Source: Flavobacterium supellecticarium (GTDB lineage: Bacteria > Bacteroidota > Bacteroidia > Flavobacteriales > Flavobacteriaceae). Taken from it: a DNA stretch of 64,000 bases. The stretch spans positions 1 to 64,000 of the forward strand of contig NZ_SSNZ01000006.1 in the NCBI RefSeq assembly GCF_004801375.1, given 5' to 3'. Positions 27,527-37,620 of the stretch are shown here, one piece after another; the first letter of the stretch is position 1, and every line of letters begins with the position of its first letter. The position numbers and the translations under genes were made by a program. The notes beneath the pieces were generated by a model. It saw only the letters and a list, made by a program, of their open reading frames with translations, did no database searches and was not told the origin of the DNA.

Positions 27527-28810
27527 CTATTTGCTTTTATTCAAAATTCCTTCGCGTAAAATCTGTCCGAATTCATACATATCTTCAAACGAACAATAGA
27601 ACGGTACCGGAGCCAAACGGATCACATTGGGTTCCCGCCAGTCGGTTATTACGCCGTTTTTCATCAGATAATCAAAAAGCGTTCTTCCTTCGCCATGTAA
27701 AAACACCGACAACTGACACGCTCTTTGCGTCGGATCGGAAGGTGTGATTACCTCGAATTCACTTTCCACTTCTTTATCCACTTCCTGAAGAATAAACTCC
27801 AAATAAGCCGTTAGTAAATCTCTTTTTTCGATTAGCTTATCCATTCCTACTTCGGCAAACATTTCAACAGATGCCAAATACGGCGCCAACGATAGTACTG
27901 GTAAGTTACTAATTTGCCATCCATCAGCACCGCGAACCGGATCGAATTGCGGCTCCATTTTAAAACGGCGCTCTTTATTATGTCCCCACCATCCGGCAAA
28001 ACGCGGCAAACTCGTATCGTTATGATGCATTTCGTGGATAAAACAACCGGAAGCATTTCCCGGTCCTGAGTTCATATATTTATAACTACACCAAGCCGCA
28101 AAATCGACATTCCAATCGTGTAATTGTAATTTGATATTTCCGGCTGCGTGCGCCAAATCCCAGCCTACATACGCGCCATATTTATGCCCCGCTTCGGTAA
28201 TCGTTTTCATATCAAAAACCTGTCCGGTGTAATAATTCACACCGCCAATCAACACCAAAGCCAACTCATCACCTACCTCATCGATTTTGGCCAACACATC
28301 TTCCAGACGGATATTGTGTTCGCCTTCTCTGCGTTTGATTTCCACAATGGTATCTTTTGGATCCAAGCCATGAAAATGCACCTGACTTTGGAACATGTAT
28401 TGATCACTTGGAAATGCTTTTTCTTCGCAAATGATTTTATATTTTTTAGCTGTCGGACGATAAAACGTCACCATCAACAAATGCAGATTCACTGTTAGGG
28501 TATTCATTACCGTCACCTCGCTTGGTTTGGCACCCACCACCGTACTTAAAGGCGCTGCAAAACGTTCGTGGTAATCCCACCACGGTTTGTCAGCATAAAA
28601 ATGACCTTCTACCGCCAGATTTCCCCAATCGTCCATGATCTCATCCACATAGGCTTTGGTTCTTTTTGGCTGTAATCCTAAAGAATTACCGGTAAAATAA
28701 ATCACCTGTTTTCCATTTACCTTCGGAAAAATAAATTCGCTTCGATACTTTGCCAATACATCTTTTTCATCCAGCTGTCTCGCAAATTCACGTGTATTTT
28801 GAAATGTCAT
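27527..28810 (-). CDS. kynU: Kynureninase
   Basis: 427 residues. PLP-dependent cleavage of (3-hydroxy)kynurenine to (3-hydroxy)anthranilate and alanine. Seen: YFTGNSLGLQPK near the N-terminus, VGWDLAHAAGNIKLQLHDWNVDFAAWCSYKYMNSGPG containing the PLP-lysine of the SYKY motif, and RFAGWWGHNKERRFKM. Length fits the family. Works with kmo. Confidence 0.95.
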   Translation of the reverse strand: MTFQNTREFARQLDEKDVLAKYRSEFIFPKVNGKQVIYFTGNSLGLQPKRTKAYVDEIMDDWGNLAVEGHFYADKPWWDYHERFAAPLSTVVGAKPSEVTVMNTLTVNLHLLMVTFYRPTAKKYKIICEEKAFPSDQYMFQSQVHFHGLDPKDTIVEIKRREGEHNIRLEDVLAKIDEVGDELALVLIGGVNYYTGQVFDMKTITEAGHKYGAYVGWDLAHAAGNIKLQLHDWNVDFAAWCSYKYMNSGPGNASGCFIHEMHHNDTSLPRFAGWWGHNKERRFKMEPQFDPVRGADGWQISNLPVLSLAPYLASVEMFAEVGMDKLIEKRDLLTAYLEFILQEVDKEVESEFEVITPSDPTQRACQLSVFLHGEGRTLFDYLMKNGVITDWREPNVIRLAPVPFYCSFEDMYEFGQILREGILNKSK

Positions 28811-28914
28811 TGTTTATTATTTTGGTTTCGCGTAAAAATAAGAAAAAATAAATTTTTGCGTTTGTTATTACAATACAGATATTTCATACATTTATAACAA
28901 TTAAATATTTTTTA

Positions 28915-29649
28915 GTGATGAAAAACAATGTTAATTCCCTAATCATAGGAATAGCGGTTGTTCTGGCAGCGTTCCTGTTTTCCAACGCCTTTAAAAACAG
29001 AAACCAAAGCAACGACACCATTAGTGTAACCGGGCTTGGCAAAAAAGATTTTGTATCGGATCTGATTGTATGGAGCAGTTCTTTTTCCAAAAAGAATATG
29101 AACCTGAAAGAGGCTTATGCCGCACTCGACAAAGATCGCGAGATCATTAAATCGTATCTGATTTCAAAAGGAATTCCGGAAAGTAATATTGTTTTTTCGG
29201 CGGTTAACATCAATAAGGATTTCGAATACAGCTATGATAGCAACGGTAATACGCGCCAACAAATCTTCACCGGTTTTTCACTTTCCCAAAATGTACAAAT
29301 CGAAAGTAAGGAAGTCGATAAAGTGGAAGGTATTTCCCGCGAGGTAACCGAATTGATCAACTCAGGCGTGGAATTGTATTCCAATCCACCGGAATATTAT
29401 TACACCAAACTGGCAGAACTAAAACTAGAAATGATTGCCGAGGCGACCAAAGATGCCAATGCCCGGGCACAGAAAATCGCCGAAAATGCCGATGCCAAAC
29501 TGGGCAATCTGAAAAAATCGGATATGGGTGTTTTCCAAATCATTGCACAAAACTCATCGGAAGAATACTCCTGGGGCGGTTCGTTTAATACGGCTTCTAA
29601 AAAGAAAACCGCTAATATTACCATGAAATTGGTATATCAGGTTCGATAG
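28915..29649 (+). CDS. SIMPL-domain envelope protein
   Basis: 244 residues. An N-terminal anchor or uncleaved signal helix (about 7-26) followed by a SIMPL (DUF541) domain: DTISVTGLGKKDFVSDLIVWS, GFSLSQNVQIESKEVDKVEGI, and the helical AELKLEMIAEATKDANARAQKIAENADAKLG stretch. The family is widespread and of unclear function, linked to envelope stability or stress. Divergent from kynU. Confidence 0.85.
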   Translation: MMKNNVNSLIIGIAVVLAAFLFSNAFKNRNQSNDTISVTGLGKKDFVSDLIVWSSSFSKKNMNLKEAYAALDKDREIIKSYLISKGIPESNIVFSAVNINKDFEYSYDSNGNTRQQIFTGFSLSQNVQIESKEVDKVEGISREVTELINSGVELYSNPPEYYYTKLAELKLEMIAEATKDANARAQKIAENADAKLGNLKKSDMGVFQIIAQNSSEEYSWGGSFNTASKKKTANITMKLVYQVR

Positions 29650-29664
29650 TTCCTATAAAGTCAT

Positions 29665-29694
29665 AAAAAAAGCGTTCCGAGGAACGCTTTTTTT
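29665..29694. terminator. Bidirectional terminator
   Basis: AAGCGTTCC / GGAACGCTT with a 2-base centre, flanked by A and T runs, between convergent SIMPL and queA genes. Confidence 0.88.
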
Positions 29695-29705
29695 ATGGTA
29701 TTACC

Positions 29706-30755
29706 TTACAGGATTAACATCGCATCACCGTAAGAATAGAATTTGTATTTTTCTTTAACCGCCTCTTCATAGGCTTTTTTCATTAAATCGTGACCACAGA
29801 AAGCCGAGATCATCATTAATAAAGTTGATTTTGGTGTATGGAAATTGGTAATCATACAATCGGCTACGCTAAAGTCGTAAGGAGGGAAAATAAATTTATT
29901 GGTCCATCCTTCGTACGGGTTTAATGTTTTGGCCGACGAAACCGAACTTTCCATCGCACGCATGGTGGTTGTTCCAACCGCACATACTTTTTTCTTGTTC
30001 GTTTTTGCTTTGTTTACAATCTCACACGCTTCTTCGGTAATACGCAATTCTTCCGAATCCATTTTGTGTTTCGACAAATCTTCCACCTCAACTGGGTTAA
30101 AAGTTCCCAAACCTACGTGTAATGTAATTTCGGCAAAATTAATTCCTTTGATTTCCAAACGCTTCATCAAATGTTTAGAGAAGTGCAATCCAGCCGTTGG
30201 AGCCGCTACAGCACCTTCTTCTTTCGCATAGATCGTTTGGTAACGTTCCGCATCTTCCGGCGTTACGGCACGGTTGATGTATTTCGGAATTGGTGTTTCC
30301 CCTAATTCCAGCAATTTTGCTCTGAACTCCTCGTAAGAACCGTCGTAAAGGAAACGAAGTGTTCTTCCTCTGGAAGTAGTATTATCGATAACTTCCGCTA
30401 CTAACGAATCGTCATCGCCGAAATATAATTTATTACCTATACGGATTTTACGAGCCGGATCTACCAATACATCCCACAAACGTTGTTCCGCATTTAATTC
30501 TCGTAACAAAAACACCTCAATTCTCGCTCCTGTTTTTTCTTTATTTCCATACAGACGAGCCGGAAAAACCTTGGTATTATTCAGCACCATTACATCACCT
30601 TCTTCAAAATAATCCAGGATATCTTTAAAAAGTTTATGCTCGATGGTCTGCGTTTTTCTGTTGACAACCATCAAACGCGCTTCGTCTCTGTTTTCGGCAG
30701 GAAACTCTGCAAGCAATTCAGCCGGCAAATTGAAATTAAAATGAGATAACTTCAT
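29706..30755 (-). CDS. queA: tRNA preQ1(34) S-adenosylmethionine ribosyltransferase-isomerase
   Basis: 349 residues. Transfers and isomerises the ribosyl part of SAM onto preQ1 at the tRNA wobble position to give epoxyqueuosine. Signature blocks: [26 protein letters not shown] at the N-terminus, [24 protein letters not shown] and [18 protein letters not shown]. Full length. Acts in the same pathway as queE at 15101-15733. Confidence 0.96.
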   Translation of the reverse strand: MKLSHFNFNLPAELLAEFPAENRDEARLMVVNRKTQTIEHKLFKDILDYFEEGDVMVLNNTKVFPARLYGNKEKTGARIEVFLLRELNAEQRLWDVLVDPARKIRIGNKLYFGDDDSLVAEVIDNTTSRGRTLRFLYDGSYEEFRAKLLELGETPIPKYINRAVTPEDAERYQTIYAKEEGAVAAPTAGLHFSKHLMKRLEIKGINFAEITLHVGLGTFNPVEVEDLSKHKMDSEELRITEEACEIVNKAKTNKKKVCAVGTTTMRAMESSVSSAKTLNPYEGWTNKFIFPPYDFSVADCMITNFHTPKSTLLMMISAFCGHDLMKKAYEEAVKEKYKFYSYGDAMLIL

Positions 30756-30842
30756 TGTACAAATTTTAAATTGAGTGCAAATATACTATCGCGAGACAGG
30801 GGTTGTCAAGTGTTTTAAGTTTTATTTTTTAAAACCCTTATT

Positions 30843-32075
30843 TTACAGCACTTGTTCCGCTATCCGGAAACCAGTTTTACGAAGATCGTCCCAAAAACCG
30901 GGGTAGGATTTAGAAACCACTTCGGCCTCACTAATGATTAATGATGTTTTTAATGCCAATGGTGCAAAAGCCATCGCCATCCGATGATCCTGATAGGTTT
31001 GTATTACCACATCCGACTTTATTGTTTCGGATGCTTCCAAAGTCAGACTATCGTCGGTTACCGTGATCACGGCTCCGAGTTTGGTCAGTTCGTTTTGCAA
31101 AGCCACCAGACGGTCGGTTTCTTTTATTTTGAGCGTATGCAATCCGGTAAGACGACACGCTTTATGGAGTCCGAAACTGGTTACTGCTATGGTTTGCGCG
31201 ATATCCGGTGTATTCTTCAAATCGAATGTCACAGCTCCTGAATGAGAAACTTCTATTTTTCGTAAGGTAACCGTATTGCCTTCAAAAATGGATTCCACAC
31301 CAAAATGACGGTAAATTGCCACTAAATCGCTATCGCCCTGAAAGCTGTTTTCCTTATAACTGGACAGGGTGATTTCTGTTCCGACCTTCGCCATTGCTAC
31401 TATGGAATAGTAATAGGATGCCGAACTCCAATCGCTTTCCACTGTACTTATTTGCGGTGCAATTTCTTTTTTTGGCTGAACCGTGATACGATTACCTTCA
31501 AAAGTTGTTTCAATTCCTATTTCCTGTAATAGCGACAAAGTCATTTGGATATACGGAATGGATGTTAGTTCACCTTCCAGAGTCAACTCCAAACCCTTTT
31601 CAAGACGTGGTGCGACTAAAAGCAAAGCCGAAATATACTGACTGCTTACATTCGTTTTCAGACTTACTTTCGATTCTGTCAATTTTTTTCCGGAGATTCG
31701 AATGGGCGGATAGCCTTCGTTTTTTTCGTAGGCTATAACAGCTCCCAATTGCCGTAAGGCATCAACCAAAATGGAAATGGGTCTTTCCTGCATACGCGAT
31801 GATCCGGTGAGTATGATTTCACGACCTTCCTGAATTGCGAAAAAGGCAGTCAGGAAACGCATGGCCGTACCGGCATGATGAATATCAACCACGGACTCCT
31901 CCGACTGTAGCGCTTTGGTCATCATCAAACTGTCATCTGAATTGGACAGATTGTTCAATTTCAGATTCGGATACAGTGCCTGAAGCAATAACAACCGATT
32001 GGTTTCGCTTTTGGAACCTGTAATGGCAATTTGGGATTTGAGGTTTACGTCTGATAGTCGGAGTTGTAGATCCAT
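30843..32075 (-). CDS. aroA: 3-phosphoshikimate 1-carboxyvinyltransferase (EPSP synthase)
   Basis: 410 residues. Shikimate-pathway step joining shikimate 3-phosphate and PEP. Recognisable: ITGSKSETNRLLLLQAL near 18-34 (substrate lysine), HHAGTAMRFLTAFFA (the NAGTA/MR loop, here HAGTAMR), DLKNTPDIAQTIAV and KIKETDRLVALQNELTKLGA. The C-terminal DHRMAMAFAPLAL block is intact. Somewhat shorter and more divergent than proteobacterial AroA, as usual for the phylum. It stands apart from the aromatic operon at 35661-39593. Confidence 0.93.
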   Translation of the reverse strand: MDLQLRLSDVNLKSQIAITGSKSETNRLLLLQALYPNLKLNNLSNSDDSLMMTKALQSEESVVDIHHAGTAMRFLTAFFAIQEGREIILTGSSRMQERPISILVDALRQLGAVIAYEKNEGYPPIRISGKKLTESKVSLKTNVSSQYISALLLVAPRLEKGLELTLEGELTSIPYIQMTLSLLQEIGIETTFEGNRITVQPKKEIAPQISTVESDWSSASYYYSIVAMAKVGTEITLSSYKENSFQGDSDLVAIYRHFGVESIFEGNTVTLRKIEVSHSGAVTFDLKNTPDIAQTIAVTSFGLHKACRLTGLHTLKIKETDRLVALQNELTKLGAVITVTDDSLTLEASETIKSDVVIQTYQDHRMAMAFAPLALKTSLIISEAEVVSKSYPGFWDDLRKTGFRIAEQVL

Positions 32076-32103
32076 AATTTTATAGCGCTATAAGGCGTTG
32101 TAT

Positions 32104-32430
32104 TTATTTTAATTTTTCGTTGTTGTGATGGCGGTCGTGATCCCTTTTGGTTTTCAGATCCATTTTCTTATCGAACGCCGCTTGCAGATCCACACCCGTT
32201 TGGTTGGCCAGACATAAAACCACAAACACCACATCGGCCAGTTCTTCGCCCAGATCTTTGTTTTTATCACTTTCCTTTTCGGATTGCTCGCCATAACGAC
32301 GTGAAATGATTCGTGCCACTTCGCCTACTTCTTCGGTTAACTGCGCCATATTGGTCAGTTCGTTAAAATAGCGAACCCCATGGTTTTTAATCCAGTTATC
32401 TACGTCCAGTTGTGCGTTTTTTAAGTCCAT
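32104..32430 (-). CDS. MazG-like nucleotide pyrophosphohydrolase
   Basis: 108 residues. The all-alpha NTP-PPase motif is visible as TEEVGEVARII followed by LGEELADVVFVVLCLA (EExxE...ExxD), the magnesium-binding residues of the family. Probably hydrolyses noncanonical NTPs to NMPs. Lies between dtd and aroA on the same strand (gaps 37 and 28 bp), consistent with an rsgA-dtd-mazG-aroA transcript. Confidence 0.85.
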   Translation of the reverse strand: MDLKNAQLDVDNWIKNHGVRYFNELTNMAQLTEEVGEVARIISRRYGEQSEKESDKNKDLGEELADVVFVVLCLANQTGVDLQAAFDKKMDLKTKRDHDRHHNNEKLK

Positions 32431-32467
32431 TTTTATGCTTTTTTAAGTATTCTTTTCTCTTTACTCT

Positions 32468-32920
32468 TTACTCTTTATTTTTCGTATCGATTACAATCGT
32501 CACCGGTCCGTCATTAAGCAATCGCACTTTCATATCGGCTCCGAATTGGCCGGTTTGAACCGGTTTCCCTAATTCCATTTCCATTTGTTTTACGAATGTT
32601 TCGTATAACGGTATCGCCACATCTGGTTTGGACGCTTTGATATAGGAAGGTCGGTTTCCTTTTTTGGTTTGGGCGTGTAGTGTAAACTGACTTACCACTA
32701 TGATGTCTCCATTGGTATCTTTTAACGACAGGTTCATCACCTCGTTTTCATCGCCAAATATGCGAAGGTTGGCAATTTTAGCCGTTAGCCAGGCACTATC
32801 TTCCTGCGTATCAGCATCTTCGATTCCAATCAACACCAATAAACCGTTACCGATTTCGGCTACAATTTTCCCGTCGATGGTAACAGAAGCTTCCGTTACC
32901 CGTTGTATGACTGCTTTCAT
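32468..32920 (-). CDS. dtd: D-aminoacyl-tRNA deacylase
   Basis: 150 residues, family length. Removes D-amino acids (and glycine) mischarged on tRNA. The catalytic SQFTLHA block and the cross-subunit NDGPVTI motif near the C-terminus are both present, with VIQRVTEASVTIDG at the start. The start codon overlaps the rsgA stop by 4 bp (ATGA), so translation is coupled. Confidence 0.95.
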   Translation of the reverse strand: MKAVIQRVTEASVTIDGKIVAEIGNGLLVLIGIEDADTQEDSAWLTAKIANLRIFGDENEVMNLSLKDTNGDIIVVSQFTLHAQTKKGNRPSYIKASKPDVAIPLYETFVKQMEMELGKPVQTGQFGADMKVRLLNDGPVTIVIDTKNKE

Positions 32921-33885
32921 TCGGTATCCTGTGCTTTTCCTTCTCCGTAGATATCGGTTCGGTAGTTTTCATCTTCCCCTTCTAAAATCTGGATATAGCT
33001 TTTATAGCGCGACCAGGCGATTTCATCATTTTCCAACGCCTCTTTAACGGCACAATGCGGTTCTTCCTTATGCAGGCAATTATTAAATTTACACTGATCT
33101 TTTAAAGCAAAAAATTCCGGAAAATAATCTCCGATTTCCTGTTTTTCCATATCGACAATTCCAAAACCGCGGATACCCGGCGTATCGATAATTCGGGCGC
33201 CAAACGAAAGATCGAACATCTCGGCAAACGTCGTGGTGTGTTGTCCTTGTTGGTGTTGATCGGATATTGCTTTTGTTTTAAGGTTTAACGACGGTTCCAG
33301 CGCATTGACCAAAGTGGATTTTCCTACACCGGAATGTCCCGAAAACATAGATACCTTGTCTTTCATCATGGTCTTTAACTCGTCAATTCCTTTCCCTTCG
33401 GCTGCCGAAACACGCAGGCATTTATAACCTATATTGGAGTAGACATATTGCAGGTAAAGCTGCTCGTCGAGCGTCGCTTCATCGTAGGTGTCGATTTTAT
33501 TAAAAATCAAAACCGCTTCAATACCATAGGCTTCGGCCGTAACCAGGAAACGGTCAATAAAACTCGTTGTGGTTGGCGGATTGTTAATCGTAACCAAAAG
33601 AAATACGATATCGATATTGGAAGCGATAATATGGGTTTGCTTGGACAAATTCACCGATTTGCGAACGATATAGTTTTTACGGTCGTGGATGTTGTGAATA
33701 ATCCCCGCCACTTCGTCTGTGGACTGATCCAATTCAAAATCGACCACATCACCAACGGCAATAGGATTGGTACTCTTAATGCCTTTCATTCGGAATTTTC
33801 CTTTTATACGGCATTCAAAAACCTGATTGTCTTCGGTTTTAACACTGTACCAACTTCCTGTAGATTTATAAACGATTCCTGTCAT
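32917..33885 (-). CDS. rsgA: Ribosome small subunit-dependent GTPase A
   Basis: 322 residues. Late 30S assembly GTPase. An N-terminal OB fold (GIVYKSTGSWYSVKTEDNQVFECRIKGKFR), a circularly permuted GTPase with NKID before the P-loop GHSGVGKSTLVN, then DTPGIRGFG, and a C-terminal zinc knuckle CKFNNCLHKEEPHC. All expected elements are present. First gene of the rsgA-dtd-mazG-aroA run. Confidence 0.96.
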   Translation of the reverse strand: MTGIVYKSTGSWYSVKTEDNQVFECRIKGKFRMKGIKSTNPIAVGDVVDFELDQSTDEVAGIIHNIHDRKNYIVRKSVNLSKQTHIIASNIDIVFLLVTINNPPTTTSFIDRFLVTAEAYGIEAVLIFNKIDTYDEATLDEQLYLQYVYSNIGYKCLRVSAAEGKGIDELKTMMKDKVSMFSGHSGVGKSTLVNALEPSLNLKTKAISDQHQQGQHTTTFAEMFDLSFGARIIDTPGIRGFGIVDMEKQEIGDYFPEFFALKDQCKFNNCLHKEEPHCAVKEALENDEIAWSRYKSYIQILEGEDENYRTDIYGEGKAQDTE

Positions 33886-33916
33886 ACCGCAAAGATAACT
33901 ATCTTATTATTACAAA

Positions 33917-33944
33917 AAAAGGTTGCTTTTGAGGGCAACCTTTT
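33917..33944 (-). terminator. Terminator of the 550-residue exported protein gene
   Basis: AAAAGGTTGC / GCAACCTTTT around an 8-base loop with T-run on the minus strand, 11 bases beyond the stop codon at 33955 and just upstream of rsgA. Confidence 0.82.
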
Positions 33945-33954
33945 CTGATTTTAA

Positions 33955-35607
33955 TTATTGTAAAACCATTCGACCTAATTTGTCCTGCGATTTTCGGGAC
34001 GCATAGATCAGGAATTCCTTTTCATTTTTTCTGTAAAAAATACCCGGACGGATTACCAATTCATTTTTGATGGCTTCTTCCGGATCTTTTCTGGTGATCA
34101 CACCGCTATCGCTAAACATAAAGATTGTCGGAACTGCATTGTTGTAATTCCCCAATGATTTAATCTCTTCGATATCGGTAATTCCTTTGTTCTTTTTATT
34201 ATCGTTAAAAAGAATGCTCAACTGACCGTCTTTGTAAATCGGAATAGCACTTAGGTATTCTGGTCCTTTCCCCATAACGCCTAACGGAAATGACAATCCA
34301 AGTGCCACGTTAAAGTTTCCGGAACCGCCCAATCCTGCAAAAATATTAAGTGACGCCACGGTAACGGTTGCCGCCTGTTCTTTTGCTACCACATTACTCC
34401 AATCCAACGATCCGTCTGGTTTTAATGCCATCACGATCATTTCGTTTGTGGTATAAGTAATGGGTTGTACGCCTAACGGACCAATCCCTTGTCGTTGTCC
34501 TACATAAATAAAACGGTATTCTGAGATAACAATAAGTCCGCCGTCATTTTTCTCGATGATCGAGTGAATCATATATAGCGGCTTTAGATCTTTCCCTTTT
34601 TTCGCACGACGCTCACCCAATAATTTCACTTTGGTTGCATAGTCAAACTCATTAAATTTTAGGTTGTCATTGGTATTGTTGTCCAGATTAATCGTAGCGT
34701 TATAAACACCTTTAAGCTCTTTGTTTGCTTTTCCGTTGTCTCTTACGCTTGAATAAAACCCAACCAATTGTACCGTATTTTTACTGGTAGAAATCATTTT
34801 ACAATTGATAATTTCTTTTCCGGTAAAGTTGATATCCACTACTTCTTTTTTATAACCGTTTTGGTTTTTAAATGCGAATACCTGGAATTTTTCTACTTTT
34901 TCCTTTTTCTTTTTATCGCGGTAGCTTTCGTTGATCACTAAAAACACATCGTCTTTTGTATTGATATCGAAATCGGAAATTGTAAACTCATAATCTTTTT
35001 GATCGTCGTTATAGCTTACCTTTTCAATATTGGAGAAAACCGTTTTTAAATTCGGATCAAACATCTTCAATTCATACTTCAAGGCATCTTCTTTTTCGTA
35101 AAGCGCCGTGTGCATGGCAAGCAACATATGCTCATCCGGCGATACTTTGAAATAAAAACCACCTCTGTCGGAACTTTTTGCCACTTCGGCCTCGAACATG
35201 GTTGTCATGTTCTTGCTTAATTTTCCATCTTCGGAATATTCAATTCCCACCAATGTAAAGATTTTGTCTTTTCTATGGTACACACTTCCAATCACATATA
35301 GCTTACCGTTTAGAATAACGATCTCTTCAAAATCGATATCCTTGTCTTTTAACTCCGGTAGCAAAATTGGTTTGTTCGAAAGCAGTTTCATGCCGCTTGC
35401 ATCGAAAATCTTTAGGAAATAATCGCTTTTCCCTTTTAATCCAAGTGCATAAATCTTGTTATTGGTCTCTCCAATAATTTTAATAATTTTCCCTTTCTCT
35501 TCGGTAATTTCTTCACCATAGGTAATGGAAACATTTTCCATTTTGTATTGTGAAAAAGCCGAAAAAGTTGTCATTAAGGTTACTACAAATAGTAATAGTT
35601 TTTTCAT
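33955..35607 (-). CDS. Exported protein of unknown function
   Basis: 550 residues with a signal peptide (about 1-19, ending FSAFSQ). I do not recognise a domain. Regularly spaced segments such as KIYALGLKGKSDYFLKIFD, KLYVIGSVYHRKDK, GLIVISEYRFIYV and SLDWSNVV recall beta-propeller-like blades, so a propeller is possible. There is no T9SS tail or lipobox; likely periplasmic. Single gene with its own terminator, between rsgA and the aromatic operon. Confidence 0.7.
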   Translation of the reverse strand: MKKLLLFVVTLMTTFSAFSQYKMENVSITYGEEITEEKGKIIKIIGETNNKIYALGLKGKSDYFLKIFDASGMKLLSNKPILLPELKDKDIDFEEIVILNGKLYVIGSVYHRKDKIFTLVGIEYSEDGKLSKNMTTMFEAEVAKSSDRGGFYFKVSPDEHMLLAMHTALYEKEDALKYELKMFDPNLKTVFSNIEKVSYNDDQKDYEFTISDFDINTKDDVFLVINESYRDKKKKEKVEKFQVFAFKNQNGYKKEVVDINFTGKEIINCKMISTSKNTVQLVGFYSSVRDNGKANKELKGVYNATINLDNNTNDNLKFNEFDYATKVKLLGERRAKKGKDLKPLYMIHSIIEKNDGGLIVISEYRFIYVGQRQGIGPLGVQPITYTTNEMIVMALKPDGSLDWSNVVAKEQAATVTVASLNIFAGLGGSGNFNVALGLSFPLGVMGKGPEYLSAIPIYKDGQLSILFNDNKKNKGITDIEEIKSLGNYNNAVPTIFMFSDSGVITRKDPEEAIKNELVIRPGIFYRKNEKEFLIYASRKSQDKLGRMVLQ

Positions 35608-35660
35608 ATAAGGCTTGTTAAAAAATTTCGCGATATTACGAAATTTTATGAATCAAGCCG

Positions 35661-36743
35661 TTAACTATTTATTATTTTCTCCTGATGCGCGATACTCTCC
35701 TGGTGAATGGCTTTAAACATCTTAAGGATAAACTCCTCACTTAGACCACGTTCTTCACCTTCCAAGACCATTTTTCCAAGAATTTCATTCCAGCGTTTGT
35801 TTTGCAATACCGCTACGTTGCGTTCTTTTTTTAACGCACCAATACTATCGGCAATCTTCATTCGCTTACCAAGGATATTTAAAAGTTTGCTGTCGATTTC
35901 ATCAATCTGCGTACGCAATCCTTCCAATCGCTGGTTGTAATCGTCGGCTTCATCGGTTATTTTACGGATTCGTAAATCTTTAAAAATCTGTTTTAAGGCC
36001 GATGGTGTCACTTGTTGTGCGGCATCGCTCCACGCATTATCCGGGTCAATATGTGTTTCGATAATCAGTCCGTCGTAATTCAGATCGAGTGCTTGTTGGG
36101 ACACTTCCAAAATCATATCGCGTTTTCCGGTGATATGCGACGGATCACAAATTAGCGGCAAATCCGGGAATTTGCTTTGCAACTCAATTGGCAACTGCCA
36201 CTCCGGATTGTTTCGGTATTTTGTTTTTTCGTAGGTCGAAAATCCTCTGTGGATTACGCCTAATTTTTTGATATTGGCATTGTACAAACGTTCCACTCCT
36301 CCAAGCCATAACGCCAAATCGGGATTTACCGGATTTTTAACCAGTACGATTTTGTCGGTATCTTTTAACGCATCGGCAATTTCCTGAACGGCAAACGGGT
36401 TTACAGTCGTTCTGGCCCCAATCCACAACACATCTACATCGTGCTCCAAAGCCAGTTGCACATGATCCGCATTGGCAACCTCAACAGCCAGTAACAAACC
36501 GGTTTCCGCTTTGGCGCGTTGCAACCATTTTAGTCCAATGGCGCCTACGCCTTCGAAACCACCCGGACGCGTACGCGGTTTCCAGATTCCCGCTCTGAAC
36601 ACACTTACATCCGAATCCTTTAATTCGTGTGCTATTTTTAATACCTGTTCTTCTGTTTCGGCACTACATGGCCCGGCAATCACCAATGGGTGACTTAAAT
36701 TGAAAGCGTCCAACCATGTTCTCATTGCAGCATTATTCTCCAT
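35661..36743 (-). CDS. Bifunctional DAHP synthase / chorismate mutase
   Basis: 360 residues. Residues about 15-255 form a type I-beta (KDSA-like) DAHP synthase: VIAGPCSAE, FRAGIWKPRTRPGGFEG, WIGARTTVNPF, VIHRGFS and CDPSHITGKR. Residues about 265-355 are an AroQ-type chorismate mutase (LRTQIDEIDSKLLNILGKRMKIADSIGALKKE). It therefore holds both the first shikimate-pathway step and the step committing chorismate to Phe/Tyr. Last gene of the operon; its start overlaps the end of tyrA by 11 bp. Confidence 0.94.
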   Translation of the reverse strand: MENNAAMRTWLDAFNLSHPLVIAGPCSAETEEQVLKIAHELKDSDVSVFRAGIWKPRTRPGGFEGVGAIGLKWLQRAKAETGLLLAVEVANADHVQLALEHDVDVLWIGARTTVNPFAVQEIADALKDTDKIVLVKNPVNPDLALWLGGVERLYNANIKKLGVIHRGFSTYEKTKYRNNPEWQLPIELQSKFPDLPLICDPSHITGKRDMILEVSQQALDLNYDGLIIETHIDPDNAWSDAAQQVTPSALKQIFKDLRIRKITDEADDYNQRLEGLRTQIDEIDSKLLNILGKRMKIADSIGALKKERNVAVLQNKRWNEILGKMVLEGEERGLSEEFILKMFKAIHQESIAHQEKIINS

Positions 36744-37620
36744 AACTCAATTCTTTTTTTAAATGTATTCCTTTTAAAATTTCTTTTATTCTGTTTGTTT
36801 GTTCCATTTCGGCATAAACCGAATCATAATCATCTGTTTCCAGTAAGGTTTTAAAATGATTCAGGTTTTCAATATATTCGGACAGTGATTTTAACACCAT
36901 CGTCTTGTTTTGCTCAAAAATAGGCGCCCACATAGCCGGGGAACTTTTTGCCAGTCGCACGGTACTTTCGAATCCGCTACCGGCCATATCAAAAATATCC
37001 CGTTCGTTTTGCTCTTCTGCTATAACGGTTTTCCCTAACATAAAAGAACTGATGTGCGACAAATGCGAAACGTAAGCAATGTGTTTGTCGTGTGCTTTCG
37101 GATCCATATAACGGATGCGCATCTTTATTTTTTTAAACAATTGCAGCGCTTTTTCCTGAATCCCAAAAGCTGTTTTTTCAATTTCGCAAATGATATTCGT
37201 TTTTCCTTCAAATAGCCCTTCAAAGGCTGCCGACGGTCCTGAAAACTCCGTACCCGCTATCGGATGCGTGGCTATAAAATTACGCCTTTTCGGATGGTTT
37301 TCAACGACTTTACAGATTTGTTCTTTTGTAGACCCTACGTCCAGCACGACGGTATTCTCATTTATCCGATCCAGCACTTCCGGCAAAACGTCAACCGCCT
37401 TATCAACCGGTATCGCCAACACCACCCAATCGGCTTCCGACACTTGTTTCCAGTCGGCCTGACGGTCGATGATGCCGCGTTCCAATGCTTCTTTAACATG
37501 GTTTTCATCAGTATCAATCCCAAAGAAAACCGCCTGTTCGTTCTGTTTTCGAAAGTCAAGTGCCAGCGATCCGCCTATCAGACCAAGGCCAATTATAAAA
37601 ACTTTTTCTTCTCCCTCCAT
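36733..37620 (-). CDS. tyrA: Prephenate dehydrogenase
   Basis: 295 residues. NAD(P)-dependent oxidative decarboxylation of prephenate towards tyrosine. The Rossmann motif is VFIIGLGLIGGSLALDF; HPIAGTEFSGPSAA and the helical DKHIAYVSHLSHISSFML with its conserved His residues are present. No ACT or mutase domain is fused. Starts immediately after the aminotransferase stop (37621), and overlaps the downstream DAHP synthase gene. Confidence 0.93.
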   Translation of the reverse strand: MEGEEKVFIIGLGLIGGSLALDFRKQNEQAVFFGIDTDENHVKEALERGIIDRQADWKQVSEADWVVLAIPVDKAVDVLPEVLDRINENTVVLDVGSTKEQICKVVENHPKRRNFIATHPIAGTEFSGPSAAFEGLFEGKTNIICEIEKTAFGIQEKALQLFKKIKMRIRYMDPKAHDKHIAYVSHLSHISSFMLGKTVIAEEQNERDIFDMAGSGFESTVRLAKSSPAMWAPIFEQNKTMVLKSLSEYIENLNHFKTLLETDDYDSVYAEMEQTNRIKEILKGIHLKKELSYGE

